The notes under the pieces were generated by a model, which saw only the letters and a program-made list of their open reading frames with translations, was not told the origin of the DNA and did not search any database. Positions 53,338 to 61,332 of a stretch of 64,000 nucleotides of DNA are shown one piece after another. Position 1 is the first letter of the stretch. Each line of letters starts with the position of its first letter. The position numbers were made by a program, and so were the translations under genes. Origin of the DNA: Paenibacillus sedimenti (GTDB taxonomy: Bacteria > Bacillota > Bacilli > Paenibacillales > NBRC-103111); contig NZ_JACVVD010000006.1 in assembly GCF_014534655.1 (NCBI RefSeq), forward strand, positions 1-64,000, read 5' to 3'.

Positions 53338-53709
53338 TTAGAACCCCGGGAAGCTTGCAAGCTCTTTATTCTGAATCATGAAAAGCACCAAAGATAAAAC
53401 AAACAAAAGTACAATCATAAACGCTTGCTTAAAGGTATCTTTGACGCGAACATGCGATAGTATACCTCCGAGCGAAATAATAGCTAACCAAAGCGCGCCT
53501 GCCGCTGCCCAGCTGGGCTCCCAGAAGCCGATGACCACCGCCGCTACGCCGATAAGCTGGGTGAGACCTGTTACAATCCGAAACCATTGCGGTAATCTTA
53601 AATGATTGAATGCTTCGATTTGTGCCTTGGAACCCGCTAGTTTCCCGCTCGCCGCCATAAGAAATATCAAGGCAAGAATGCTTTGTAAAATGATGGATAC
53701 AATTTGCAT
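53338..53709 (-). CDS. DoxX family membrane protein
   Basis: A 123-residue, four-helix DoxX-like protein. The first helix has ILALIFLMAASGKLAGS (the conserved GxxKL turn), followed by LTQLIGVAAVVIGF and a Trp/Ala-rich third helix. The start at 53709 has AAAGGAGAGGG upstream; the in-frame extension to 53778 has none. Family members take part in quinone- or thiol-linked detoxification, but no specific activity can be assigned. It lies 145 nt downstream of the Rrf2-type regulator gene and is likely under its control. Confidence 0.82.
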   Translation of the reverse strand: MQIVSIILQSILALIFLMAASGKLAGSKAQIEAFNHLRLPQWFRIVTGLTQLIGVAAVVIGFWEPSWAAAGALWLAIISLGGILSHVRVKDTFKQAFMIVLLFVLSLVLFMIQNKELASFPGF

Positions 53710-53854
53710 GACAACCCTCTCCTTTCGTTGTCTCGCCATAACTGAGCCTAATAACAGCACAGTATAGCGAAAAATCAAATTGCAGCTCTTTTAAACTGCA
53801 ACCGTTATACGCACATTATAATGGCCATACTAATATTATGCAAGCAGGTTATTT

Positions 53855-54289
53855 TTATTCAGCGCACTTTACATAAGCGCTAAGCTCTGCAATGTTATGC
53901 TTTTTCAAATAATCAATCGTTTGCAGGTCTGCTAGCTTCATTATTTCCTCTAACGCTGTGTCTAGTTCGTCCGTCTGCTTGCCGCATTCGATTTTGCCGC
54001 ACGATTCTGCGGACTCAGCCTTAACTGCCAGGTAAACTTTATCGAGTGTAATTTCCTCGGCAGGCATTTTTAATGTATATCCTCCATCACGCCCTTCGCG
54101 CGCTTCAACCACCCCTGCTTGAGCAAGAAGTGCCAGCACGCGGCGAAGAAACGTGGAATGGGAGTTGACTTGTTCGGCAATCATCGCGCTCGAAACAACG
54201 CTTCCGCTTTTGGCTAACCAGATAAGGATATGAATGGCGATGTTGAATTTGGGCGGACCGATTTGTTGATATCGATTAAGTGCACACAT
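53855..54289 (-). CDS. Rrf2 family transcriptional regulator
   Basis: A 144-residue winged-helix regulator of the Rrf2 family (YwnA-like). The HTH is VSSAMIAEQVNSHSTFLRRVLALLAQAG and the wing is EGRDGGYTLKMPAEEI. The C-terminal region has only two clustered cysteines (CGKIEC) plus single ones at positions 2 and near the end, so it lacks the canonical three-Cys [Fe-S] site and may sense redox by thiols. The start at 54289 has AAGGAGAG upstream. DoxX is the probable target. Confidence 0.85.
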   Translation of the reverse strand: MCALNRYQQIGPPKFNIAIHILIWLAKSGSVVSSAMIAEQVNSHSTFLRRVLALLAQAGVVEAREGRDGGYTLKMPAEEITLDKVYLAVKAESAESCGKIECGKQTDELDTALEEIMKLADLQTIDYLKKHNIAELSAYVKCAE

Positions 54290-54667
54290 GTTGACACTCT
54301 CCTTACTAAGGCATGACAGCAATAGCTTCTCTCTTTATTGTAATTCATTAAGTTGCAGCTATACAACAATAAGGACTTTTCCACGCTCAACCGGTCTTGA
54401 CGCATCGTGGATGCCCCATATACAATGACTCCAAGAACATATAAAAGGGGAATCGAGACGACATGCACCTCACTGTTTGTACGGAAGGGAAATCATAATT
54501 GAATTTATGCAGCAAAGAAGAACAGTTAGAAAGGGTTCTGTGACGAATACAGAGCTTTGTTTCGACTTGAGTTCCTCATGCTGCTCCCTATCCGAACAGA
54601 CAATTCATATCAAGCAATCCTTTCGGCTTGCAAAATGGCGTCATGATGACGATACTTACAGCCGATT
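54290..54667 (+). other. Leader and intergenic region before the second MFS gene
   Basis: No convincing gene. A 22-codon frame (ATG at 54578, MLLPIRTDNSYQAIL... ending in TGA at 54644) sits in the leader upstream of a terminator and could be a regulatory leader peptide, but its ribosome site is poor. Promoters for the minus-strand Rrf2 gene must also lie here. Confidence 0.35.
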
Positions 54668-54709
54668 GAAAAAGCTTCCATGGATTCGAGTCCGCAGAAG
54701 CTTTTTTTG
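54668..54709 (+). terminator. Attenuator directly before the MFS gene
   Basis: AAAAAGCTTC, an 18-nt loop, GAAGCTTTTTTT, ending 13 nt before the ribosome site of the MFS gene. No plus-strand gene ends here, so the terminator most likely controls read-through into the exporter gene. Confidence 0.75.
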
Positions 54710-54739
54710 TTTGCCCAAAAAAGAGGAGAGTCGAATTCG

Positions 54740-56020
54740 ATGCGTCCATCCAAAAAAGTTTTATATCGTTTATTAAGCCTGCAAGGCATTTCCATGTTAG
54801 GAAGCCGTTTATCGTCTATTGCGGTCGGGATCTGGTTCGTCAAAGAGACAGGAACGGTTACGCCGCTTCTTCTTATCGCTTTGTTCACTGAGCTCCCGCT
54901 TTTGTTTTTTGGAGCATGGATAGGGTTGGCGGTCGATCGCTGGAGGCGCAAAACGGCCATAATCATAGGCGACACCGGCCAAGCGGTATGTACAGCACTG
55001 CTCGCGTTTAGCTTGCTTAGCGGATATTTTGAACTATGGCATACCTATGCAGTTGCTGCTATGCAAGGATTGTTTATGGCTATGCAAAGCTCGTCAACTG
55101 CCGCGGTCATGCCGCTGATGGTTCACGATGAGGAGTTGGATCGTGTAAATGCCGTAAAAGAACTGTTATTTCCCTTAGCTGGAGTTATCGCTCCTCTACT
55201 AGCAGGGACATTATATGAACTTGTGGGATTAGCCGGTATCGTTATGATTGACATCGGAACGTTTTTCATTTGTGTGGGGGTCACCTTGTTTCTTCCACTT
55301 CCCGAGATCAATCATCGCCCCGTTGAAAGAGTGGTCAATGTTTTTATTGAGGCCATTCAAGGGTATCGATTTATATGGAAAAATAAGCCCATTCTATATT
55401 TGATGCTATATTTCGCCTGGTGGAACTTTATATTAAATGGCCCCTTAGAATTGGCTATTCCCTTTTTTCTCTATAGGACGGGGAGCGATTCCGCCATGTC
55501 ATGGCTGCTGGGCGTGATGAATGCAGGCGCATTGTCAGGTGCTGCCGCTGCGGTTTGGTGGGGACATTTTCGGCACAAAATCACATTTATTATCGCAGGT
55601 TCATTATTGACCTCTACGATGTTTATTGTCGTTGGAGCAAGCCGATTATTGTGGGTTACGGCCGCTGCTTTGTTTCTGCTCATGCTTCCTTTGGCGATGA
55701 CAGTCGCCTTGTTTTCTTCATTGCTTCAAAGAAAGACGCCGCTTTCTATGCAGGGAAGAGTATTCGCCGCTTATAGTCAACTGTCTGCGGTTTCGGCTCC
55801 TCTATCCTTCCTGTTGACCGGACCGATCATAGATCATTGGTTAGAGCCCGCTATGCAAAGCGGCCGATGGAAATGGCTAACCGTTTTGACCGGGCAAGGG
55901 GCTGGTTCAGGAATCGGACTACTTTTCATTGGGTGCGGATTGCTGCTAATGATTGGAGCGGTTTGGGCATTCTCTTCTTCCTGTGTCAGACACATGGAAA
56001 CAAGTACTCCAGATAGATGA
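54740..56020 (+). CDS. MFS transporter (12-TM, EntS/MFS_3-like)
   Basis: A 426-residue major facilitator. The start at 54740 follows GAGGAGAG; the in-frame ATG at 54680 falls inside the attenuator hairpin. Features are SLQGISMLGSRLSSIAVGIWFVKETG, motif A in WIGLAVDRWRRK and MQGRVFAAYSQL in the C-half. The family exports macrolides, siderophores and other drugs (MefA/EntS relatives). The terminator in its leader suggests induction by anti-termination, as for several ribosome-targeting antibiotic resistance genes. Confidence 0.88.
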   Translation: MRPSKKVLYRLLSLQGISMLGSRLSSIAVGIWFVKETGTVTPLLLIALFTELPLLFFGAWIGLAVDRWRRKTAIIIGDTGQAVCTALLAFSLLSGYFELWHTYAVAAMQGLFMAMQSSSTAAVMPLMVHDEELDRVNAVKELLFPLAGVIAPLLAGTLYELVGLAGIVMIDIGTFFICVGVTLFLPLPEINHRPVERVVNVFIEAIQGYRFIWKNKPILYLMLYFAWWNFILNGPLELAIPFFLYRTGSDSAMSWLLGVMNAGALSGAAAAVWWGHFRHKITFIIAGSLLTSTMFIVVGASRLLWVTAAALFLLMLPLAMTVALFSSLLQRKTPLSMQGRVFAAYSQLSAVSAPLSFLLTGPIIDHWLEPAMQSGRWKWLTVLTGQGAGSGIGLLFIGCGLLLMIGAVWAFSSSCVRHMETSTPDR

Positions 56021-56046
56021 GGATATGCTCACAGTAAAGCTTAAAT

Positions 56047-56090
56047 AAGGCTGTGGCAGGTTACCTTTCTGTAGCCTGCCACAGCCTTCT
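56047..56090. terminator. Bidirectional terminator between MFS and MerR genes
   Basis: AAGGCTGTGGCAGG ... CCTGCCACAGCCTT, 14-bp perfect arms, between convergent genes. Confidence 0.9.
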
Positions 56091-56091
56091 A

Positions 56092-56856
56092 CTATTTCTT
56101 AAGACCAGTATAAATATAGATGGCATCCCTCAAAAACTCCGCTGTACCGGGCTGCTTTTCATCATAGTATGCCTTAAATCGCTCGTCATCCACATACATT
56201 TGGGCTAGGCCCACATGTGCTTCTTTGCTGTACTCGCTCCAGTAATATGTTAACCACTGTTTGTGTAGATCAGCCGCTTTTTGAGCCAGCTCACCGGCAG
56301 GGTCGCCCAACTTGAAAGCTTCAGCCAAGGTTGCTGCCACTTCATTTGCCAGACGAGTAACCTCGTTATGCTCTTCTTGCGTCATGTTCTTCAGCTTTTC
56401 GTTAGACTTGTCAACCGTCTCGTCGCCGTACTTTTCACGAATTTCTTTACCGTATTTTTTCTCGTTATCGTCGATCAGCTGTTGTTTGAAGCCTTCGAAC
56501 TTTTCTTTGTCGGTCATGGTCATTCTCCCTTCGGATAAGGCAATTGTTTTTTCCACATTCGCAATTAGGAGATCCAACTGCTTTCTCTTGTCAAGGAGTT
56601 GTTCACGGTGTTCTTTAAGCGCTTTGGCTCCGTCAAAAGAAGGGGAGGTTACAATTTCTTTTATGTTGTCCAGACTAACTCCCAGTTCTCTGTAGAACAG
56701 AATTTGCTGCAACCGGTCGACTTCCGCCTGACCGTAGATCCGGTACCCCGACGAGCTCATTCTTGCCGGCTTAAGAATGCCAATCTCATCATAATACCGA
56801 AGCGTTCTGGTGCTGATCCCTGCCAATCGGCCTAGCTTTTGAACGGTGTATTCCAT
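56092..56856 (-). CDS. MerR regulator with TipAS ligand-binding domain
   Basis: A 254-residue regulator of the TipA/Mta type. The N-terminal MerR DNA-binding domain is YTVQKLGRLAGISTRTLRYYDEIGIL, a dimerisation coiled coil follows (about 80-115), then the antibiotic-recognition TipAS domain (about 130-250; KYGKEIREKYGDETV, WLTYYWSEYSKEAHVGLAQMYV). The start at 56856 has AGGAGGG upstream. The promoter has a 19-bp spacer with a central palindrome, so it should activate itself. No adjacent exporter gene follows on its strand. Confidence 0.92.
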   Translation of the reverse strand: MEYTVQKLGRLAGISTRTLRYYDEIGILKPARMSSSGYRIYGQAEVDRLQQILFYRELGVSLDNIKEIVTSPSFDGAKALKEHREQLLDKRKQLDLLIANVEKTIALSEGRMTMTDKEKFEGFKQQLIDDNEKKYGKEIREKYGDETVDKSNEKLKNMTQEEHNEVTRLANEVAATLAEAFKLGDPAGELAQKAADLHKQWLTYYWSEYSKEAHVGLAQMYVDDERFKAYYDEKQPGTAEFLRDAIYIYTGLKK

Positions 56857-56872
56857 GTGATTCCCTCCTGAC

Positions 56873-56903
56873 AATTTAAAGGTACACCTTTACGCAGCGT
56901 CAA
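56873..56903 (-). promoter_or_regulatory. MerR-type promoter with 19-bp spacer
   Basis: Minus-strand TTGACG (56898-56903), 19-bp spacer, TAAATT (56873-56878). The spacer contains AAAGGT-GT-ACCTTT, the dyad to which MerR proteins bind to untwist over-long spacers. Confidence 0.85.
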
Positions 56904-56983
56904 AGTCAATGCTTATTTTGAGAAAAAAATTTCCTTAGTCCGATAGTTACGACCCTGCCTGCGACCTTGTCCGCCAGCCTGTA

Positions 56984-57032
56984 AAAATAAAAAGGCTGCA
57001 ACAACCTGCCCGATGGCAGCCAGCTGCAGCCC
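56984..57032 (-). terminator. Terminator of the AHSA1 gene
   Basis: Minus-strand GGCTGCAgctggCTGCC ... GGCAGgttgtTGCAGCC followed by TTTTTATTTTT. Confidence 0.9.
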
Positions 57033-57062
57033 AAAATTTCAACACATCCAAAGCATCATAAT

Positions 57063-57512
57063 TTACCAGCCAAAGTCCAATGTCTTCCCCGTCTCCGCGT
57101 AGGTCTTAATATTGCTCAAGATCATCGGCCAACTCTGTTTGGCATTCTCGTAGGAAGGGTGGTTATCCGGCCATTGATCGTTAACCAGTGTAAGCTTCGT
57201 ACAATTGCCAACGGTTTCTAGTGTGAGCGATACTCTTGTTTCCAGCTCCGCGTGTTTCTCCCGATAAGACGGGCCGGGGTGCTCCGTGTAGCTCATGCGC
57301 TCATTCGGAACGAATTCCAGCACTTTCCCGTAAACATGAACCGTCTCGTCACCATCGTTGCCGGGGCCGATATATTCATAAGGCGCTCCGATTTCAAATG
57401 TCGAATGGAGAACGGTGCCGAAAAATGTAGCTTTCGTCCCCTCAGGTGAAATCAAGTTTTGCCAAATATCCTCAGGCTTAGCCCCAATATAAACTTCGTA
57501 CTTGAGCTCCAT
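57063..57512 (-). CDS. AHSA1/SRPBCC domain protein
   Basis: A 149-residue START-like protein. The fold begins LKYEVYIGAKPEDIWQNLISPEGTKATFFG and ends in the long helix WPMILSNIKTYAETGK. It typically binds a hydrophobic ligand; no catalytic residues are identifiable. The start at 57512 has CGGAGGAC upstream. It is divergent from an AraC-type regulator with a 125-bp gap, a common regulator-effector arrangement. Confidence 0.87.
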   Translation of the reverse strand: MELKYEVYIGAKPEDIWQNLISPEGTKATFFGTVLHSTFEIGAPYEYIGPGNDGDETVHVYGKVLEFVPNERMSYTEHPGPSYREKHAELETRVSLTLETVGNCTKLTLVNDQWPDNHPSYENAKQSWPMILSNIKTYAETGKTLDFGW

Positions 57513-57637
57513 AATTTGTCCTCCGTTCGATCGTTTTATTCCATTGCACAAACAGCTTTAAACTGCTAGTCTCAATTATAGAGCGTACAAAAAGGCAAGT
57601 ATTGTAAAAACGCGACAGCGCGGTGGAGGGCATATTC

Positions 57638-58456
57638 ATGAAACCGAACATTCAGAAATCCGATAAAGGCATCCTGAAAGCAGAGGCAGGCTTCCAAAAG
57701 TTCTCGCTAATGCGCTATGAACCCGCTCCGGCTCTTTCACTTTTCGTCGAGCATTATTGGGTCGTCCGCTGGGATTTAACGGGACAAGCTCCTTATCGCC
57801 AGGTTATCTTGTCTTATCCCAACATAAACTTGTCATTCGAGCGTGAAAATAATCATATTTTTTCCGGCGTCTACGGCGTCCCGAAAACCACATTCGCCCG
57901 ACACCTGCAAGGAGAAGGCATCGTGCTGGGCGTCAAATTCCGCCCCGGGGGCTTTTATCCGTTTTGGAAACAGCCCGCATCCCTTCTGACCGGCCAAATC
58001 CTAGGCATCCGGGACGTTTTCGGGATAGACGCAAAAGACGTAGAAGAGCAGATTTTCGCCCAGGGGAATGGGGAGACAATGGCTCTGCTCGCGGAACAAT
58101 TCCTGCTAGAACGCCTCCCGGAGCCGGATGAGAACGTTGATTTGATCAACTGTATTGTTCAAGCCGCTATTGATAATCGGGAATTCACTAAGGTCGAAGA
58201 CATTGTGAGCGAGTTCGGCATCAACAAACGGACCCTGCAGCGTCTATTCAGCCGCTATGTCGGCGTCAGCCCGAAATGGGTTATCCAGCGGTATCGGCTT
58301 CAAGAAGCGGCAGAGCTCATGGAAAAAGGCGGCGTTCCTGACTGGCCGAAATTGTCGCAGGATTTGGGGTATTACGACCAAGCGCATTTCATCAAAAACT
58401 TCAAAGCCATGATCGGCAAATCGCCGGAAGAGTATGTCAAGGGACTCGGGATTTGA
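57638..58456 (+). CDS. AraC family regulator with DUF6597-type N-terminal domain
   Basis: A 272-residue protein. An N-terminal sensor-like domain (RYEPAPALSLFVEHYWVVRWDL ... LGVKFRPGGFYPFW) is followed by an AraC HTH pair (VEDIVSEFGINKRTLQRLFSRYVGVSPKWVIQRYRLQEA and LSQDLGYYDQAHFIKNFKAMIGKSPEEY). The start at 57638 has GGAGGG 7 nt upstream. The divergent AHSA1 gene is the natural candidate target. Its 3' end overlaps the convergent DUF2306 gene by 20 bp. Confidence 0.88.
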   Translation: MKPNIQKSDKGILKAEAGFQKFSLMRYEPAPALSLFVEHYWVVRWDLTGQAPYRQVILSYPNINLSFERENNHIFSGVYGVPKTTFARHLQGEGIVLGVKFRPGGFYPFWKQPASLLTGQILGIRDVFGIDAKDVEEQIFAQGNGETMALLAEQFLLERLPEPDENVDLINCIVQAAIDNREFTKVEDIVSEFGINKRTLQRLFSRYVGVSPKWVIQRYRLQEAAELMEKGGVPDWPKLSQDLGYYDQAHFIKNFKAMIGKSPEEYVKGLGI

Positions 58457-59066
58457 ACCTGAAGACGGCCTCAGCCAATAGGGGAAGAAGCAGAATGGAA
58501 CCATAGACACCTATTGTATAGCTGGTACTATAGGCTATACCAAATCCATTGTTGAAAACCGAAGTAATCATATGTATAGCCATATTCGTAAAGCAGAAAG
58601 CGTAGCTTCGAACCATCCATTTCCGGTGGTTGTTGACCTGCTTCTTTTTGATTTTTACTATCGCTGTGATCGTCACGATCGGCCAAATGATATTTAGCAG
58701 ATTGAAAGCTATGCTGTTTACTTTTCCGCCTGTGGAATATGGGGCCATGTAACCGGAGGTAATAACAACCGCAATGACGGAAATGAGATACACGTAACCG
58801 TTGATCCGATGGAACTTTCGGTATTTCCTCTGAATCCGATGGGAAAAATTAACCGCCCCCGACACCATGGCGAGGCAAGCCAACACCACGTGGACCTTCA
58901 TCACAGTCAACCAAGCCGGGATGTTAACGGAACGCTTAAGGTTGGTTTTGCGACTTAAAAATTCAGCAGCCTGAGGGTCGTAAATGAAGTTAATGTACAA
59001 GACGTAGATGATAAAAACGATAGAGACTATTAGCATTAGAAGATATAAAAGTTTGCTCTTTGGCAT
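58437..59066 (-). CDS. DUF2306 family membrane protein
   Basis: An integral membrane protein of about 209 residues with five to six TM helices and the family motif RKFHRINGYVYLISVIAVVI, plus a later NNHRKWMVRSYAFCF. Conserved His residues in helices (HVVLA, HRIQRKYRKFHR, HRKWM) recall haem- or quinone-binding membrane proteins, but function is unknown. The start at 59066 is preferred (GAGG 10 nt upstream); ATG at 59081 adds five residues. It is divergent from a TetR gene and shares an operator sequence with the PfpI-like gene further on. Confidence 0.75.
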   Translation of the reverse strand: MPKSKLLYLLMLIVSIVFIIYVLYINFIYDPQAAEFLSRKTNLKRSVNIPAWLTVMKVHVVLACLAMVSGAVNFSHRIQRKYRKFHRINGYVYLISVIAVVITSGYMAPYSTGGKVNSIAFNLLNIIWPIVTITAIVKIKKKQVNNHRKWMVRSYAFCFTNMAIHMITSVFNNGFGIAYSTSYTIGVYGSILLLPLLAEAVFRFKSRVP

Positions 59067-59121
59067 ATCATTAAGCCTCATTTCGAAGTTTTCGGGGTCT
59101 ATCTCGGTTACCGAAACGAAA

Positions 59122-59134
59122 CGAACCGTCCGGT
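59122..59134. promoter_or_regulatory. Candidate TetR operator between DUF2306 and tetR genes
   Basis: CGAACCGTCCGGT, the exact reverse complement of a 13-bp sequence before the PfpI-like gene (60883-60895). It lies about 55 bp upstream of the DUF2306 start and 90 bp upstream of the TetR start. Confidence 0.65.
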
Positions 59135-59222
59135 CTTTTTTTTATTACAAATACTGCTCAAGTTATGCTATGATTTATAGAAGAATTGTCGGAATAGACA
59201 GAGCCGTGAAAGGATCAGGGAC

Positions 59223-59834
59223 ATGCGTAAAAGCGATAAAACAAAAATACACATCATCATGAAGTCTGCGGAGCTCTTCAACCAAAAAGGTTATGCCGCA
59301 ACAACGATGCAAGATATTATGGATGCCACCGGGTTAACCAAAGGCGGGCTTTACCGGAACTTCCCGAGTAAAGACGAAATTGCCATAGAAGCGTTCAAAT
59401 ATGCAGGCGAAGTGCTATGGGGGCATTTCTCCACAGCTATAGAGGGCCGTCAAACGGCGACCGAAAAAGTATTGGCGATGTGCGATGTATACAGCGATAC
59501 TGTTAATAATCCTCCCATGAGCGGGGGATGCCCTTTTCTGAATACCGCCGTAGAGAGCGATCATTCCTTCCCGGTGCTAAGGGATTACGCTCTTGGGGCT
59601 TATGAACAGATGTCGTCTTTTATCCAAGGTATTCTTGAGCAGGGAGTGGCCGTCCAGGAGTTCCAGTCGGATATGGACACCGAATCGGCAGCATCCTTCA
59701 TCTTCTCGTCGATTGAAGGTGCTATTATGGCGAGCAGGCTAACCCGCGACAATAAGCACGTCCATCATGCAATGAAACAGATTGAAAGATGGTTAATGAC
59801 ATTTAAGCCGCCCGTACTCTCTCATCAAGCTTGA
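59223..59834 (+). CDS. TetR family transcriptional repressor
   Basis: A 203-residue regulator with the N-terminal HTH AELFNQKGYAATTMQDIMDATGLTKGGLYRNFPSKDEI and a ligand-binding C-terminal domain (SGGCPFLNTAVESDHSFPVLRD) of the LmrA/YxaF-like group. ATG at 59223 has AAAGGATC 8 nt upstream. A 13-bp motif shared between its own divergent promoter region and the promoter of the convergent PfpI-like gene suggests it controls both neighbours and itself. Its end overlaps the PfpI-like gene by 10 bp. Confidence 0.9.
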   Translation: MRKSDKTKIHIIMKSAELFNQKGYAATTMQDIMDATGLTKGGLYRNFPSKDEIAIEAFKYAGEVLWGHFSTAIEGRQTATEKVLAMCDVYSDTVNNPPMSGGCPFLNTAVESDHSFPVLRDYALGAYEQMSSFIQGILEQGVAVQEFQSDMDTESAASFIFSSIEGAIMASRLTRDNKHVHHAMKQIERWLMTFKPPVLSHQA

Positions 59835-60856
59835 TTCGCAACGCGTTCGCCAATCAGCTTCGAAGCCGGAAGCATGCCTGCTTTGGCGATCCCGGTCATC
59901 TCATTACCGTGAACGGTCACTTCAAACTTCAAATTCAAACGCATAGGCTTTGTTACACGCTGAGACCAGATAAGTCGGTTGTTTTGAATAACAGGATCGA
60001 CAAACTCGACGACCTCGTCGCCTTGCACCGCAATGCCGCGTACATGACCGTTCTCACTGGAAATGTTGAGAGCTACATGTTGTTTGCCGATCGGCGTTGT
60101 AATGACGACATGCCATGCGCCTTCAAACACAATGTCAGTCGCGCGAGCTTCTGCAAGCTCGTCAGGGCGCACTTGAAGCAATGTTTCCTCGGCAGAGCCG
60201 GACGATGACTTCTCTATAATCGGGATCATCCCTCGCTGCTGCCAAACAGTTCCCCCACGTTCATACTCAAATAACTTCTCCACTTCACTCGCGATACGCG
60301 GTCCTAATTCACGCTCAACCAAGTATAAGGCCACATCGAGCCCTGACGTCACCCCTCCTCCTGTAACCAGATTGCCGTCATCAACAACCCGCGCTCTCAC
60401 AGGAATCGCGCCGGTCGCCCCAAGAACGTCCATGCCTAGATGATTCGTCACAGCATGACGTCCATCCAGCAATCCGCCCATTGCAAGCAAGAGAGAGCCT
60501 CCGCAAACTGTCGCGACGGTCAATTCAGGTTTGCCAAGCGCTTCTCCCATTAAAGGGGTCAACTTCGTCTCTGAAGCCCTACTGAGTATCGCCGGCACCG
60601 AATTCGGACCGTCTCCGGAAACCTCTCCGGATGCGCCCGGCACAAGAATGATCCCGGCACGCTCCAGATCGATACCTCCACTGGCCGTAATCTGAAGTCC
60701 GTTTAATCCGCTAGAAACGGATCGCGCACCTTCGGCCGTTACGAGTTCAACGCGTATGGCGCCTCCCGAATACATTTCAGCAGCACAAAATACCTCATAA
60801 GGCGCTAACGCGTCCAAAAGATCAAAGCCATCAAACAGAACGATTTGGACTAGCAT
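59825..60856 (-). CDS. DJ-1/PfpI family protein with beta-rich C-terminal extension
   Basis: A 343-residue protein. The DJ-1/PfpI (isonitrile hydratase-like) domain spans about 1-195, with nucleophile Cys118 in TVATVCGGSLLLA and Glu22 of the FDGFDLLDALAPYEVF motif. The C-terminal 140 residues (EETLLQVRPDELAEARATD, IVFEGAWHVVITTPIGKQHV, LKFEVTVHGNEMTGIAK) are beta-rich and resemble ligand-binding or decoration domains; I do not recognise them. Reaction unknown. Promoter region carries the TetR-associated motif. Confidence 0.82.
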   Translation of the reverse strand: MLVQIVLFDGFDLLDALAPYEVFCAAEMYSGGAIRVELVTAEGARSVSSGLNGLQITASGGIDLERAGIILVPGASGEVSGDGPNSVPAILSRASETKLTPLMGEALGKPELTVATVCGGSLLLAMGGLLDGRHAVTNHLGMDVLGATGAIPVRARVVDDGNLVTGGGVTSGLDVALYLVERELGPRIASEVEKLFEYERGGTVWQQRGMIPIIEKSSSGSAEETLLQVRPDELAEARATDIVFEGAWHVVITTPIGKQHVALNISSENGHVRGIAVQGDEVVEFVDPVIQNNRLIWSQRVTKPMRLNLKFEVTVHGNEMTGIAKAGMLPASKLIGERVANQA

Positions 60857-60882
60857 AGGATTCCTCCTCAGTAATTTTTGAT

Positions 60883-60895
60883 ACCGGACGGTTCG
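60883..60895. promoter_or_regulatory. Candidate TetR operator before the PfpI-like gene
   Basis: ACCGGACGGTTCG, continuing GTCT, in the promoter region 27 bp upstream of the start codon; same 13 bp as at 59122-59134 in inverted orientation. Confidence 0.65.
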
Positions 60896-61026
60896 GTCTC
60901 TTATTTCATGTTACTCTAAATGAATTAGCCTTGTAAATATATATCTGTGGCTGTTTTGTGGCTAAACGAAAACCATAGCCGCTTGGATGCATTGATATTA
61001 TAATCAGAATAAACATTCGTTTTATT
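60896..61026 (+). other. Gene-free stretch, possible small RNA
   Basis: A/T-rich, no coding signal. A good plus-strand terminator follows at 61027 with no plus-strand gene upstream, so a short transcript from here is possible. No clear promoter identified. Confidence 0.3.
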
Positions 61027-61052
61027 GCCGCCATAGCTTTAGCGGCTTTTTT
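61027..61052 (+). terminator. Orphan intrinsic terminator
   Basis: GCCGC, 10-nt loop, GCGGC, TTTTTTG. No plus-strand gene ends before it. Confidence 0.7.
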
Positions 61053-61253
61053 GCTCAAGCCGTTGGGGTGTCCAGCCATACTACGGGAGTTCCTCGGAGG
61101 CCATACCAACAGAAGACTAGCAATAAGGCCAAGGCGGATAACCAGCCCAATTTACAATTTTCGCTGATTCGTTTACTCAATTTCCTATTGCGCTTCCTAA
61201 CAATTTTGTGGCACACTATGGATATAACGTATAGCTCTGAGTGGCAAAGAATG

Positions 61254-61302
61254 CCCCGCTTCCTTTCTAAATCAAAAGGAGTCGGGGTTTTTGTGTTTTT
61301 TA
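61254..61302 (+). terminator. Attenuator before the nuclease-like gene
   Basis: CCCCGcTTCCTTT ... AAAGGAgtCGGGG followed by TTTTTGTGTTTTTT, ending 31 nt before the start codon. With no other plus-strand gene upstream it is best read as a leader attenuator. Confidence 0.7.
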
Positions 61303-61332
61303 AACAAATATGGAGAGGTGAGGGGTCAAGGA

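Noticed and set aside
54477..54776. 99-codon plus-strand frame before the MFS gene
   Set aside because: Runs through the attenuator hairpin and the ribosome site of the MFS gene in another frame; poor codon use.
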